A DNA stretch of 18,093 bases from an uncultured Verrucomicrobiota bacterium (GCA_937873255.1 CALMVM010000229.1:1-18093), one strand, 5' to 3'; numbered from the stretch's first letter, positions 7,566-14,838 are shown. Notes: generated by a model not told the origin, from the sequence alone. Program-made: numbers and translations.

Positions 7566-7581
7566 TGTTCCATGTGGAACA
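7566..7581. promoter_or_regulatory. Near-parS palindrome in the pdhB/hypothetical convergent gap
   Basis: TGTTCCATGTGGAACA differs by one base from the perfect parS-like site at 1715-1730. It sits between the convergent pdhB and the gene at 7614. Outside it, CCGTGGA (7550-7556) and TCCACGG (7588-7594) form a further pair, and five T residues follow the palindrome on the plus strand. It could therefore be a second ParB site, an intrinsic terminator, or both. Confidence 0.5.
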
Positions 7582-7613
7582 TTTTTGATCCACGGCGAAA
7601 CCTTCTGCGGCGT

Positions 7614-8219
7614 TTACTTGCCGATGAAATAGCAGCTCAGCTTTTTGTCGGAACGGACAAAATCGAAGGCCGTTTTGCCGTCCGGTCCAGTTTTGGGGAC
7701 CATAACGTCCGAGCTGACGAGTCGAAAGACGGGGGTCCGTCCGTCGGCATCGGGCGGGATGTCAGCGCGTCTGCCGAAAATCGGCTCGGCGTTGAACCCG
7801 CCGGTGAGATCAAGGTCAGCCTTCGCAACATCCGTAAATGCGCCGGTGCCACCCCCGGGTTTACAGAAAAAACGGACGAGCACCCGGCAGAAACCCGGGC
7901 GGCCTCCGCCCAGGGGAAGGGTGTCCAGGTCGACGATGGTCACGACGTAATTGCACGTCGCCGGTTCGAAAACGCCCGGGTCCGTCATCATCGACCCCGC
8001 GGACGCCGTGAAGACGACCCTGCCTTTGGCGACCCCCTCGAAGACCATGCTGATGGTTTTGTAGGATTTGCGAAACTGAAAGCTGCCGGCGTGGACCGTG
8101 ACGCCGAGCAGATCATAAAGCTCGTCCACGGTAGCCGCGCGGGAGACGGGCTCCGAGATTTGCCCGAACACGCATTGCCCCGTGAGCCACGCGACGCCAA
8201 AAAGCAAGAGCGCCTTCAT
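7614..8219 (-). CDS. Secreted protein of unknown function
   Basis: The 201-residue product starts with a signal peptide (MKALLLFGVAWLTGQCVFGQ), with cleavage probably near residue 19-20, so it is likely exported. The mature part is beta-rich, with three Cys residues at about 102, 123 and 130 and a further one near the C-terminus (SCYF). No family motif is recognised. ATG codons at 8228 and 8219 are both possible. An AGGAG lies 3 nt before the first and 12 nt before the second, one of few Shine-Dalgarno-like sites in the window; the signal peptide fits either. It is on the strand opposite the pdh genes and splits pdhB from pdhC, so pdhC-lpd probably needs its own promoter. Confidence 0.65.
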   Translation of the reverse strand: MKALLLFGVAWLTGQCVFGQISEPVSRAATVDELYDLLGVTVHAGSFQFRKSYKTISMVFEGVAKGRVVFTASAGSMMTDPGVFEPATCNYVVTIVDLDTLPLGGGRPGFCRVLVRFFCKPGGGTGAFTDVAKADLDLTGGFNAEPIFGRRADIPPDADGRTPVFRLVSSDVMVPKTGPDGKTAFDFVRSDKKLSCYFIGK

Positions 8220-8449
8220 CCCGCCCATCGTCTCCTGAAGGGTGCCGAAATGCGAGCCCAAGCTGCGGCGGCACGGGACGCCGGTCGAGGAAGACGGGGA
8301 AGCCGCGTGAAGACTGGCCGGGGGTGCGAAAAAACTCCGTTGAACACTCCTGCGAACACGGCTAACTCACACCTGCCCGCCGTGTCGGCGCGATCAGGCA
8401 GCCGCGCGCGGTTCAACCCACCTCGATCCCACTTCAATTCTCCCGATCT
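8220..8449 (+). promoter_or_regulatory. Divergent gap upstream of pdhC
   Basis: These 230 bp separate the divergent secreted-protein gene and pdhC and hold no credible gene. Because the upstream gene is on the other strand, a promoter for pdhC and lpd is expected here. No confident sigma-70-type pair could be picked out. The last 30 nt before pdhC are pyrimidine-rich. Confidence 0.35.
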
Positions 8450-9808
8450 ATGGCCGAAATCACCATGCCCAAACTGAGCGACACGATGACCGAGGGCACG
8501 CTCGTTTCCTGGAAAAAAAAGGCGGGCGACAAAGTCTCCTCCGGCGACGTGATCGCCGAGGTCGAAACCGACAAGGCCACGATGGAGATGGAGTCGTTCG
8601 AGGACGGCGTCCTGGCGGAAATTTACATTCAGGAAGGCCAGAAGGTGGCCGTCGGCGAAAAGATCGCGCGTGTGCAGGGCAAGGGCGAGGCCGCCGCGCC
8701 GGCCGCGTCCGGATCGGACAAAGCCGCCGACAAGCAACCGGTGCCCACCGCCGAAAAGGCCGCCGCGCAAGCCGGCACGAACGTCGCCCCCGCGACCGCC
8801 AGCGGAGCACAGGCGTTCGAAGCGCCGGCCGCTTCCCCGGCAACCTCCGGTGATGCCCCGGCCGGCCGCCGGGTCAAGGCTTCGCCGCTAGCCCGCAAGA
8901 CCGCCGCGTCGCAAAGTGTGAACCTGTCCGGATTGACCGGCACCGGTCCCGGCGGGCGGATCATCCAACGCGATGTGCTCGGTGCCGCGCCCAGTTCCGG
9001 CGGACAGGCCGCGACCAGTCCCACTCTCACCGCCGCCGCTGCCGCCGCGCCTACGCCGAAACCATCAACTCCCGCTCCTGTACCGCCCGCTCCGGCGAAG
9101 AAACCCGGGTTGCCGCAGAAGGAAACGCGCGTCGCCCTCTCGGGCATGCGCAAGACGATTGCCGACCGCCTGCTCCAGAGCAAGACGACGATCCCCCACT
9201 TTTACCTGCACATCGAGGTGGACGCCGAGCCGATGGCGAAGCTGCGCGCCGAGGTTAACGCCGCCGGCGAGAAGGAAGGAATCAAGATCAGCGTGAACGA
9301 TTTCATCCTCAAAGCGGTCACCAAGGCGCTGACGCTCGTGCCGAAGGTCAACGCCTCGTTCGCGGGCGATTCGGTGGTGGAATTTAGCAGTGTCAATCTC
9401 GCCGTCGCGGTGGCCGTGGATGACGGCCTCATCACTCCGGTGGTGAGGAACGCCGAGTCTAAATCTCTCACGGAGATCAGTTTGGAAGTAAAAGACCTCG
9501 CCGCGCGCGCCCGTTCCAAGAAATTGAAGCCGGACGAATACCAGGGCGGAACTTTTACAGTGTCAAATCTTGGCGCATACGGGATCGACCGTTTCGACGC
9601 GATCATCAATCCGCCGCAGGCCGCGATCCTGTCGGTGGGCGGCATCATCAAGAAGCCGGTCGTCAACAAAGCGGGCGAGATCGTCGCCGGCCAGCGGATC
9701 GACCTCGGGTTGAGCTGCGATCATCGGGTGGTGGACGGGGCGTTGGGCGCGCAATACCTCGCGGAACTGCGGCGGCTCCTGGAATGGCCGCTGCTGTTGT
9801 TGATGTAG
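8450..9808 (+). CDS. pdhC: Pyruvate dehydrogenase E2, dihydrolipoamide acetyltransferase
   Basis: E2 forms the core of the complex, carries the acetyl group on a swinging lipoyl arm and transfers it to coenzyme A. The 452-residue product has one lipoyl domain (about 1-76) with Lys42 in ETDKATME as the lipoylation site. An Ala/Pro-rich linker leads to the peripheral-subunit-binding domain (about 142-178, VKASPLARKTA to GRIIQRDVLG). A second Ala/Pro linker is followed by the catalytic domain (about 225-452). The catalytic motif DHRVVDG at about 424-430 is intact. The ATG at 8450 starts directly at the lipoyl domain. The single-lipoyl-domain layout is like that of alphaproteobacterial and mitochondrial E2. 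The leader lacks a Shine-Dalgarno site. Confidence 0.96.
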   Translation: MAEITMPKLSDTMTEGTLVSWKKKAGDKVSSGDVIAEVETDKATMEMESFEDGVLAEIYIQEGQKVAVGEKIARVQGKGEAAAPAASGSDKAADKQPVPTAEKAAAQAGTNVAPATASGAQAFEAPAASPATSGDAPAGRRVKASPLARKTAASQSVNLSGLTGTGPGGRIIQRDVLGAAPSSGGQAATSPTLTAAAAAAPTPKPSTPAPVPPAPAKKPGLPQKETRVALSGMRKTIADRLLQSKTTIPHFYLHIEVDAEPMAKLRAEVNAAGEKEGIKISVNDFILKAVTKALTLVPKVNASFAGDSVVEFSSVNLAVAVAVDDGLITPVVRNAESKSLTEISLEVKDLAARARSKKLKPDEYQGGTFTVSNLGAYGIDRFDAIINPPQAAILSVGGIIKKPVVNKAGEIVAGQRIDLGLSCDHRVVDGALGAQYLAELRRLLEWPLLLLM

Positions 9809-9817
9809 CCGCTCGCG

Positions 9818-9833
9818 GACAGGAAATCCTGTC
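9818..9833. repeat. Perfect short hairpin after pdhC
   Basis: GACAGGA and TCCTGTC flank AA, giving a 7-bp stem 9 nt after the pdhC stop. There is no T-run after it, so it is not a typical intrinsic terminator. It may stabilise the 3' end of the pdhC message or be a relic of a small palindromic repeat. Confidence 0.45.
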
Positions 9834-9847
9834 AGCACCCCGCCGCA

Positions 9848-9967
9848 GGCCGTCGTCCAACCAAGGCTCTCCGTTTTCCGGCCGGACGCAATGTGGGCGC
9901 GTCGCGTATCCGATCCAAAATTACGGACGGCTCGGAGAGCCGTCAGGACCTTGGTTGGACGACGGCC
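9848..9967 (-). repeat. Structured dispersed repeat, copy B
   Basis: A perfect 19-bp inverted repeat, GGCCGTCGTCCAACCAAGG (9848-9866) with its complement at 9949-9967, encloses 82 bp. Inside is an 8-bp hairpin (GACGGCTC 9926-9933, GAGCCGTC 9937-9944). Read on the minus strand, the core at 9917-9950 and CACATTGCGT at 9886-9895 match copy A at 461-596, while the outer arms are different sequences. It occupies the gap between pdhC and lpd, so it should be transcribed with them unless lpd has its own promoter. Confidence 0.7.
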
Positions 9968-10029
9968 GCGCGGCCCTTGCGCCTTCCCCGGGCGGGTTTA
10001 CCGTTCCGTTTCGCAGCGTCTCTCACTTC

Positions 10030-11412
10030 ATGAACTACGATCTCATCGTCATCGGCGGAGGTCCGGCGGGTTACGTCGGGGCCATCCGCGCCGCGCAGTT
10101 GGGCAAAAAGGTCGCCGTCATCGAACGCGACCGCGCCGGCGGCACCTGTCTGAACTGGGGCTGCATCCCCACCAAGAGCCTGCTGCGCAACGCCGAGCTT
10201 TACCACACGCTCAGCCATCGGGCGGCGGAGTTCGGGTTCAAGTTCGACAACCTGTCCTTCGATTGGTCGAAGATCATCGGCCGCTCGCGTGGCGTGTCGG
10301 ACAAAATGGCCAAGGGCATCGAGTTCCTGTTCAAGAAGAACAAGATCGACTACCTGCGCGGCGAGGGGACGTTCAAGGACGCGAAGACCGTCGTGGTCAA
10401 GGCCGCCGACGGCAAGGAAGAGACGCACACGGCGGGGGCCGTTTTCATCGCCACGGGCACGGCGACGCGCGCGCTGCCGGACTTGCCCTTCAATGGGTCA
10501 ACGGTCATCGGCGCGCGTCACGCCATGACGCTCGAAAAACAGCCCAAGCGCATGGCGATCATGGGCGCGGGGGCCATCGGGGTGGAGTTCGCGTATTTCT
10601 ACAATGCGTTCGGCACGCAGGTGACGCTCATCGAGATGCTGCCGCGCATTTTGCCGGTGGAGGACGAGGAGATCAGCGCGACGTTGCAGAAGAGTTTTAC
10701 CAAGTCGGGCATCAAGGTGTTAACGGGCACGAAGGTCGAAAAAACCGAGGTACTCCCCGACGGCGTCCGGATCACCGCCAAGGATGAAAAAGGCGCAACG
10801 CAAACGGTCGAGGCCGACGTGCTGCTGGTGGCCATCGGCGTGACGCCGGTGCTGCCGGGCGGGCTGGAATTCAAGCGCGACGCGCGCGGCTACCTCCAGA
10901 CCGACGACAGCTACCAGACCAACGTTCCCGGCGTGTACGCAGGCGGCGACATCATCGGGCCGCCGTGGCTGGCGCACGTGGCGAGTTGGGAGGCGATCCA
11001 GTGCATCGAGGGTTTGTTCCACGGCAAGAAGCCGCGCAAGGTCACGGTGTTTCCGGGCTGCACGTATTGCCAGCCGCAGGTCGCCAGCGTCGGCCTGACC
11101 GAACGCGCCGCCAAGGACAAGGGGATCAGGTACAAGGTGGGCAAATTCCCGTTCCTGGCCAGCGGCAAGGCGCAGGCGGTGGGCGAGGGGGACGGGTTCG
11201 TGAAAATCCTCTTCGGCGAGGAACACGGCGAGGTGTTAGGCGCGCACATCGTCGGTCCCGAGGCGACCGAACTCATCGCGGAGATGGGCCTGGCGATCAC
11301 CCTGGAAGCCACGCACGAGGAGATCGAGGCGACGATCCACGCGCACCCGACGCTGGCCGAGGCGATCCACGAGGCGACGGGGGCGGCGTTCGGGCAGGCG
11401 ATCCATATCTGA
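10030..11412 (+). CDS. lpd: Dihydrolipoamide dehydrogenase (E3)
   Basis: This FAD flavoprotein re-oxidises the dihydrolipoyl group of E2 and reduces NAD+. The product is 460 residues, normal for the family. The FAD motif GGGPAG (9-14) is followed by the redox-active disulfide motif GGTCLNWGCIPTK, with Cys40 and Cys45. A second Rossmann motif, GAGAIGVEFAYFYNAFG, binds NAD. YAGGDI lies in the second FAD-contact region. The C-terminal catalytic pair is in HAHPTLAEA (His439, Glu444). The ATG at 10030 starts directly at the FAD strand; the open frame runs 246 nt further upstream through the repeat region but has no family-like sequence. The last gene of the pdh set, it converges with the integron integrase gene 49 nt away. 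Confidence 0.96.
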   Translation: MNYDLIVIGGGPAGYVGAIRAAQLGKKVAVIERDRAGGTCLNWGCIPTKSLLRNAELYHTLSHRAAEFGFKFDNLSFDWSKIIGRSRGVSDKMAKGIEFLFKKNKIDYLRGEGTFKDAKTVVVKAADGKEETHTAGAVFIATGTATRALPDLPFNGSTVIGARHAMTLEKQPKRMAIMGAGAIGVEFAYFYNAFGTQVTLIEMLPRILPVEDEEISATLQKSFTKSGIKVLTGTKVEKTEVLPDGVRITAKDEKGATQTVEADVLLVAIGVTPVLPGGLEFKRDARGYLQTDDSYQTNVPGVYAGGDIIGPPWLAHVASWEAIQCIEGLFHGKKPRKVTVFPGCTYCQPQVASVGLTERAAKDKGIRYKVGKFPFLASGKAQAVGEGDGFVKILFGEEHGEVLGAHIVGPEATELIAEMGLAITLEATHEEIEATIHAHPTLAEAIHEATGAAFGQAIHI

Positions 11413-11461
11413 GCACACGGTGCCATGCCGTCCGGCCAAGTGTCTGTTCGTTTCAGGTCGA

Positions 11462-12499
11462 TCAATCCAGCGGACTACGCACAGGCAACGCACCGGGACG
11501 GTTGAGCACGTGCGTGTAAATCATGGTGGTAGCCACGTCCTTGTGTCCGAGCAATTCCTGTACGGTGCGGATGTCGTAGCCATTGCCGAGCAGATGGGTG
11601 GCGAAACTGTGCCGAAACGTGTGGCAACTGGCAGCCTTCGGCACGCCGGCTCGGAGGACGGCGGCCTTCACGGCGTTCTGGAGATTCTTTTCACCGACAT
11701 GGTGTCGGCGGAACGCCCCGTCGCGCGGATCGATGGATGCTTGCGCCGCCGGAAAAACATATTGCCACGCCCACGAGTTCGCCGCGCCGGCGCTCTTGCG
11801 TTCAAACGCTCCCGGAAGAAACACGCCGCCGTGGCCCTCGTCGAGCGCCTGCCGGTGGAGGAGGTGCACCCGATCCAGATGTTGACGTAGCGTGGGCACG
11901 ACGCTGGCGGGCAGCATGGTGACCCGATCCTTGTTGCCCTTGGCCTCGCGCACCGTGATCTGGAGCCGGGTCAGGTCAAGATCCTTGATGCGCAGACGCA
12001 GGCACTCGAGGAGACGCAAGCCGGAGCCGTAGAGCAGTTGGGCCATGAGCGCGTAGTCGCCTTTCAGATGAGCGATGACGCGCCTGGCTTCGGCGGGAGT
12101 GAAGACGGTCGGCAGACGCCGTGAGCGCCGCGCCGGAACAGTGCCGGCCAGCGCGGGCAGATCGATTTCGAGCACCTGGCGGTAGAGAAAAAGCAAAGCA
12201 CTGAGCGCCTGGTTCTGGGTCGAGGCAGCCACGCCGCCGTCGACGGCCAGATGGGTCAGGAACGCCTGGACTTCCGTCGCCCCCATGCGGCGCGGATGGC
12301 GCTTGCCATGGAAACGAATGAATCGCTTGATCCAATCGAGATAAGCGTCTTCGGTGCGAAGACTGTAGTGTCGAAGTCGGAGGAGATCACGAACCGTCGC
12401 CAGAAGCTTGGGCTTGTGCGAAGATGAGTCAGGGGGTAGGAAAGATTCCGCCACGGGTAGTTGACAAATAACGTGGGTAACCTTCCGCTGAAAACGCAC
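11462..12499 (-). CDS. intI: Integron integrase IntI
   Basis: IntI is a tyrosine recombinase that joins cassettes at attI and attC by acting on the folded single-stranded attC. The product is 345 residues from a GTG at 12499; typical IntI proteins are about 320-340. Catalytic residues are visible: Arg162 ([13 protein letters not shown]), His293 and Arg296 (HTFRHS), His319 (LLGHKD) and Tyr328 (YTH). Residues about 233-255 ([18 protein letters not shown]) match the extra segment that sets IntI apart from other tyrosine recombinases. The N-terminal core-binding domain has [18 protein letters not shown]. There is no ATG near the start; a GTG at 12454 (330 residues) is equally plausible and would suit a candidate promoter at 12503-12531. 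It is transcribed away from the array. Confidence 0.95.
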   Translation of the reverse strand: MRFQRKVTHVICQLPVAESFLPPDSSSHKPKLLATVRDLLRLRHYSLRTEDAYLDWIKRFIRFHGKRHPRRMGATEVQAFLTHLAVDGGVAASTQNQALSALLFLYRQVLEIDLPALAGTVPARRSRRLPTVFTPAEARRVIAHLKGDYALMAQLLYGSGLRLLECLRLRIKDLDLTRLQITVREAKGNKDRVTMLPASVVPTLRQHLDRVHLLHRQALDEGHGGVFLPGAFERKSAGAANSWAWQYVFPAAQASIDPRDGAFRRHHVGEKNLQNAVKAAVLRAGVPKAASCHTFRHSFATHLLGNGYDIRTVQELLGHKDVATTMIYTHVLNRPGALPVRSPLD

Positions 12500-12586
12500 C
12501 GGATTAGAAGAAAATAGTTTCGTCTAATAAATAGTTAGGCGCAGAAACTTCCATCTCACCGTTACACAACGAAAAAACACATCCAT
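12500..12586. promoter_or_regulatory. attI: attI-like site and intI/array promoter region
   Basis: The core GTTAGGC at 12534-12540 precedes the first cassette and has no paired GCCTAAC partner upstream, as expected of attI. The adjoining 12503-12533 stretch is strikingly AT-rich in a GC-rich region. It contains ATTAGA (12503-12508) and TCTAAT (12523-12528) as an inverted repeat. On the minus strand TTTATT (12531-12526), 17 nt, then TCTAAT (12508-12503) is a weak sigma-70-like promoter for intI. A TTGACA at 12461-12466 on the plus strand, inside intI, could be the -35 of the cassette promoter, but no good -10 follows it. Confidence 0.6.
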
Positions 12587-12994
12587 ATGAACACGAACCA
12601 CCGACAAATAGCTCTTGGCATCGCAATCACTCTTTTGGCAACCAGCCTGACTCTGGTCATCCTGGGGTCGCTGGTTCCCCGCGCGTGGGGACCGCCCCCA
12701 ACTGGCACCTGGGATTTTGCCTATTGGCTTCAGTGGGCGAAATGTTCCTTGGTTTTCACGTTGTTGCCTTGCTTGGCGGGCATTTGCACCCTTGTCTGTT
12801 CGGGATTAGCTCGCAGAGGCTCAGTGCGCATCAGCTCTGCGGTGGCATTAACCGCCTTTTTTCCGTTTTTAGCGTTGGTCGCCAGCGCACCGAGTCGCTA
12901 TGTGCTCATGCACACTGTCGCAGCCTCCCTTTATGTCGGACTCGCCGTGTTGGTCACATCCCGCTTTTTGAGGTCCCACGAACACACCGCCTAA
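12587..12994 (+). CDS. Cassette 1: four-helix membrane protein, unknown
   Basis: The 135-residue product has about four hydrophobic segments: IALGIAITLLATSLTLVILGSL (8-29), CSLVFTLLPCLAGICTLVCSG (53-73), ISSAVALTAFFPFLALVAS (82-100) and VLMHTVAASLYVGLAVLVTS (106-125). Short polar ends give it the look of a compact integral membrane protein. No family is recognised. It is the first cassette after attI and so the one most likely to be transcribed from the integron promoter. Its TAA stop is made from the GCCTAAC core of attC 1. The leader from the core to the ATG is 46 nt, longer than in most other cassettes, and AT-rich with no Shine-Dalgarno site. Confidence 0.75.
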   Translation: MNTNHRQIALGIAITLLATSLTLVILGSLVPRAWGPPPTGTWDFAYWLQWAKCSLVFTLLPCLAGICTLVCSGLARRGSVRISSAVALTAFFPFLALVASAPSRYVLMHTVAASLYVGLAVLVTSRFLRSHEHTA

Positions 12995-13090
12995 CAACGC
13001 GCTCCAGCGAACAGAGGCTGGCGGCGGGGCTGGTTCCGTGGTGGAGTCTGTCCTCGCCAGCCTCTGTCGCTGAGCTTGGAGGCGTTAGGC
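12989..13090 (+). repeat. attC 1 (102 bp)
   Basis: Bounded by GCCTAAC (12989-12995) and GTTAGGC (13084-13090). Inner arms CAGAGGCTGGCG and CGCCAGCCTCTG pair, and CGCTCCAGCG near the left core is partly complementary to CGCTGAGCTTGGAG near the right core, with unpaired bases as expected of attC. Confidence 0.92.
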
Positions 13091-13108
13091 CACCAGAAAT
13101 TTACCGCA

Positions 13109-13588
13109 ATGTACACCGCTCGCTGTCCACGCTGCACCACTGAAGGGTCCTACCCGCCCCACTACGAGGGCAAGCGCATTCAATGCGCCGTCTGCCACCA
13201 CGCTTTTACTGCGATACCGCAAGCTGCACCTCAGAAGGCTGTTCAGGCGGTGGTGCGTACAGGCATTTCCATGAAGTGCATCAAGTGCAGGCAGAAAGTG
13301 GAACTTCCTGCTTGTGACAACTGCGGAGGAACCAAATTTGAAGACGGGTGGACCGGAGACAACATCGCAGGGGCATTCTGCCTACGCTGCCATTATGGTC
13401 AGACACGTTTGGTATGCCCGAGTTGTGGTTGCAGCAACCCAGCATCAGACCTGCGAGGTTTGAGGTGGAGCAAGCGCAAGACGGAGACATTCATGGCGAA
13501 CAATCTTCTATGGGTTCTTGTTGGACCTACCGCACTCATTTTCTTTCTCCTTTGGGTGTTTAGCATGGCATTCGGTTCGCACAGATAG
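13109..13588 (+). CDS. Cassette 2: multi-zinc-ribbon protein with C-terminal membrane anchor
   Basis: The 159-residue product begins with a zinc ribbon of the MJ0042 type: CPRC, a Pro-His-Tyr-Glu-Gly-Lys spacer, then CAVCHHAF (about 6-36). Three more pairs follow, CIKC, CDNC, then CLRC and CPSC (about 64-112), so there could be two further ribbons. The C-terminus has one hydrophobic helix (LLWVLVGPTALIFFLLWVFSMAF, about 132-154), making a tail-anchored protein with a cytoplasmic Cys-rich domain. The start at 13109 is the first ATG after the cassette core, at a distance like that of the other cassettes. No exact family can be named. Its target could be a nucleic acid, a protein or metal only; the sequence does not say. 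Confidence 0.75.
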   Translation: MYTARCPRCTTEGSYPPHYEGKRIQCAVCHHAFTAIPQAAPQKAVQAVVRTGISMKCIKCRQKVELPACDNCGGTKFEDGWTGDNIAGAFCLRCHYGQTRLVCPSCGCSNPASDLRGLRWSKRKTETFMANNLLWVLVGPTALIFFLLWVFSMAFGSHR

Positions 13589-13638
13589 CGGCGTTTTTTC
13601 TAGCTCCGCCTCAGCATGTTCGGTATAGTCGCGCTCAG

Positions 13639-13741
13639 GCCTAACCACGCGCTCCAGCGAACAGAGGCTGGCGGTGGGTTTTTTCTTGCAATCCACGTCC
13701 CTCTTCGCCAGCCTCTGTCGCTGAGCTTGGAGGCGTTAGGC
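13639..13741 (+). repeat. attC 2 (103 bp)
   Basis: Bounded by GCCTAAC (13639-13645) and GTTAGGC (13735-13741), with the same ACAGAGGCTGGCG arm as attC 1. The loop is different and T-rich (GGTTTTTTCTTG). A 50-bp spacer lies between the cassette 2 stop and this site. Confidence 0.92.
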
Positions 13742-13757
13742 ATCCAGAACACGCTTT

Positions 13758-14237
13758 ATGAAGCTGAGCTTTTCCATCGTGGGTCTACTTTTAGCGTCGG
13801 TTCTCGCTCTACACGCCGAGGACGACATCATTGAGCAAGCCGCGTCTCATCCGCGTGGCGTGGAGCAGGTCCAGCAGTCAGACGGCAGCTACAAGACTTC
13901 CAAATACGGCGATCACCTACTCGCGGAAGCAGAGGATTTTCTCTCCGCGCAGCATCCCCGACCATGGACCGTTCCCAAAGTGCTTTCATGGGTTCACGAG
14001 ACAACGGACCCTGCCACGCTGACTCACTTGCTTCGTCTTCTTGCCGCCAGCCGTGACTCCAAAGCGGCGCTTTGTCTGAGCGACTATCTCCCCAGTACCT
14101 CGCTCGCTGTGCGTATGGCCGCTTATTACGGCCTGTACGATTATTTTGTGCCGCCTCGCACCGATGTTGGGGGCACCGAGGATGTCATCCGAGTCGTCAG
14201 AGAGTGGGTCGCAGCTAACAAGGACCGTCTGCAATAA
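13758..14237 (+). CDS. Cassette 3: exported protein with possible HEAT-like helices
   Basis: The 159-residue product starts with a clear signal peptide (MKLSFSIVGLLLASVLALHA, cleavage about 20). The mature part is largely helical. The stretch from about 84 to 130 (TLTHLLRLLAASRDSKAALCLSDYLPSTSLAVRMAAYYGLYDYF) reads like one or two HEAT-type helical hairpins, ending with a helix VIRVVREWVAANKDRLQ. No catalytic motif is evident. The ATG is 16 nt after the attC 2 core. It stops 13 nt before attC 3. Export to the periplasm is inferred; the function is unknown. Confidence 0.75.
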   Translation: MKLSFSIVGLLLASVLALHAEDDIIEQAASHPRGVEQVQQSDGSYKTSKYGDHLLAEAEDFLSAQHPRPWTVPKVLSWVHETTDPATLTHLLRLLAASRDSKAALCLSDYLPSTSLAVRMAAYYGLYDYFVPPRTDVGGTEDVIRVVREWVAANKDRLQ

Positions 14238-14250
14238 GCCGCCCACTGAT

Positions 14251-14310
14251 GCCTAACCACGCGCTCCAGCGAACGTCCTTCGGCCGTCGCTGAGCTTGGA
14301 GGCGTTAGGC
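14251..14310 (+). repeat. attC 3 (60 bp, short form)
   Basis: GCCTAAC (14251-14257) and GTTAGGC (14304-14310) bound a site that keeps both outer arms of its neighbours (ACGCGCTCCAGCGAAC and GTCGCTGAGCTTGGAGG) but has only a short TCCTTCGGCC loop. It is the minimal form of the array's attC family. Confidence 0.92.
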
Positions 14311-14324
14311 GACGCTCGCCTCAT

Positions 14325-14708
14325 ATGAAATTTGCGCTCCTTGCCATCCTGCTCTTCCCGCTGTCGCTCCTCGCAGCGCCATCACAGCCAGCCTCGTCGG
14401 ACGTGGCTGCCTTCGCCGTGGATGCGGAGCCGGCCGCAGACGACCCGCATTACGACGTGGACTCGCACTTCAAGGACTTCCATGTGGGGCAGGCCGACTT
14501 CGCCAAGATTTTGGACACCTACGTCCGTGTTACCGGCGAGCAATGGACCCACCGCTATAGTCATGTTGCGGGTGGCGACCGCACTGGCACCGCCACGCTT
14601 AAAGATGGCACCATTCTGAAGTGGTTCGTCAGACCGGGCGGCCTCGCCACGCTCACCTATCCTGACGGCACGATCATCTATCTGGCGGTCGAGAAGCCCT
14701 CGTGGTAG
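14325..14708 (+). CDS. Cassette 4: small exported protein, unknown
   Basis: The 127-residue product starts with a signal peptide (MKFALLAILLFPLSLLAAPS, cleavage about 18). An acidic linker (AFAVDAEPAADDPHYDVDSHFKD) follows. The rest is probably beta-rich, with a repeated DGT pattern (LKDGTILKWF, YPDGTIIYLAV) near the C-terminus. No family is recognised. The ATG is 14 nt after the attC 3 core and there is no Shine-Dalgarno site. It stops 7 nt before attC 4. Confidence 0.75.
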   Translation: MKFALLAILLFPLSLLAAPSQPASSDVAAFAVDAEPAADDPHYDVDSHFKDFHVGQADFAKILDTYVRVTGEQWTHRYSHVAGGDRTGTATLKDGTILKWFVRPGGLATLTYPDGTIIYLAVEKPSW

Positions 14709-14715
14709 CCGCATC

Positions 14716-14818
14716 GCCTAACCACGCGCTCCAGCGAACAGAGGCTGGCGGCGGGCTCTTTCTTGCATTCCACGTCTTTTTGCGCCAGCCTCTGTCGCTG
14801 AGCTTGGAGGCGTTAGGC
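14716..14818 (+). repeat. attC 4 (103 bp)
   Basis: GCCTAAC (14716-14722) to GTTAGGC (14812-14818), with the ACAGAGGCTGGCG arm. The loop (GGGCTCTTTCTTGCATTCCACG) is close to that of attC 2 (both share TTCTTGCA and TCCACGTC), pointing to a recent common source for the two. Confidence 0.92.
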
Positions 14819-14838
14819 CCGGCAGAACGATTACCGTA

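Noticed and set aside
7614..8219. A plus-strand frame between pdhB and pdhC as the real gene
   Set aside because: The minus-strand frame has a clear signal peptide and a more natural composition than the charged plus-strand frame covering the same bases.
9891..10787. Long open frame in another frame of lpd
   Set aside because: Its Arg/His-rich translation has no family features and it overlaps the conserved lpd frame.
11015..11023. Possible third parS site in lpd
   Set aside because: Only a half site (TGTTCCACG) is present; the other half is missing.
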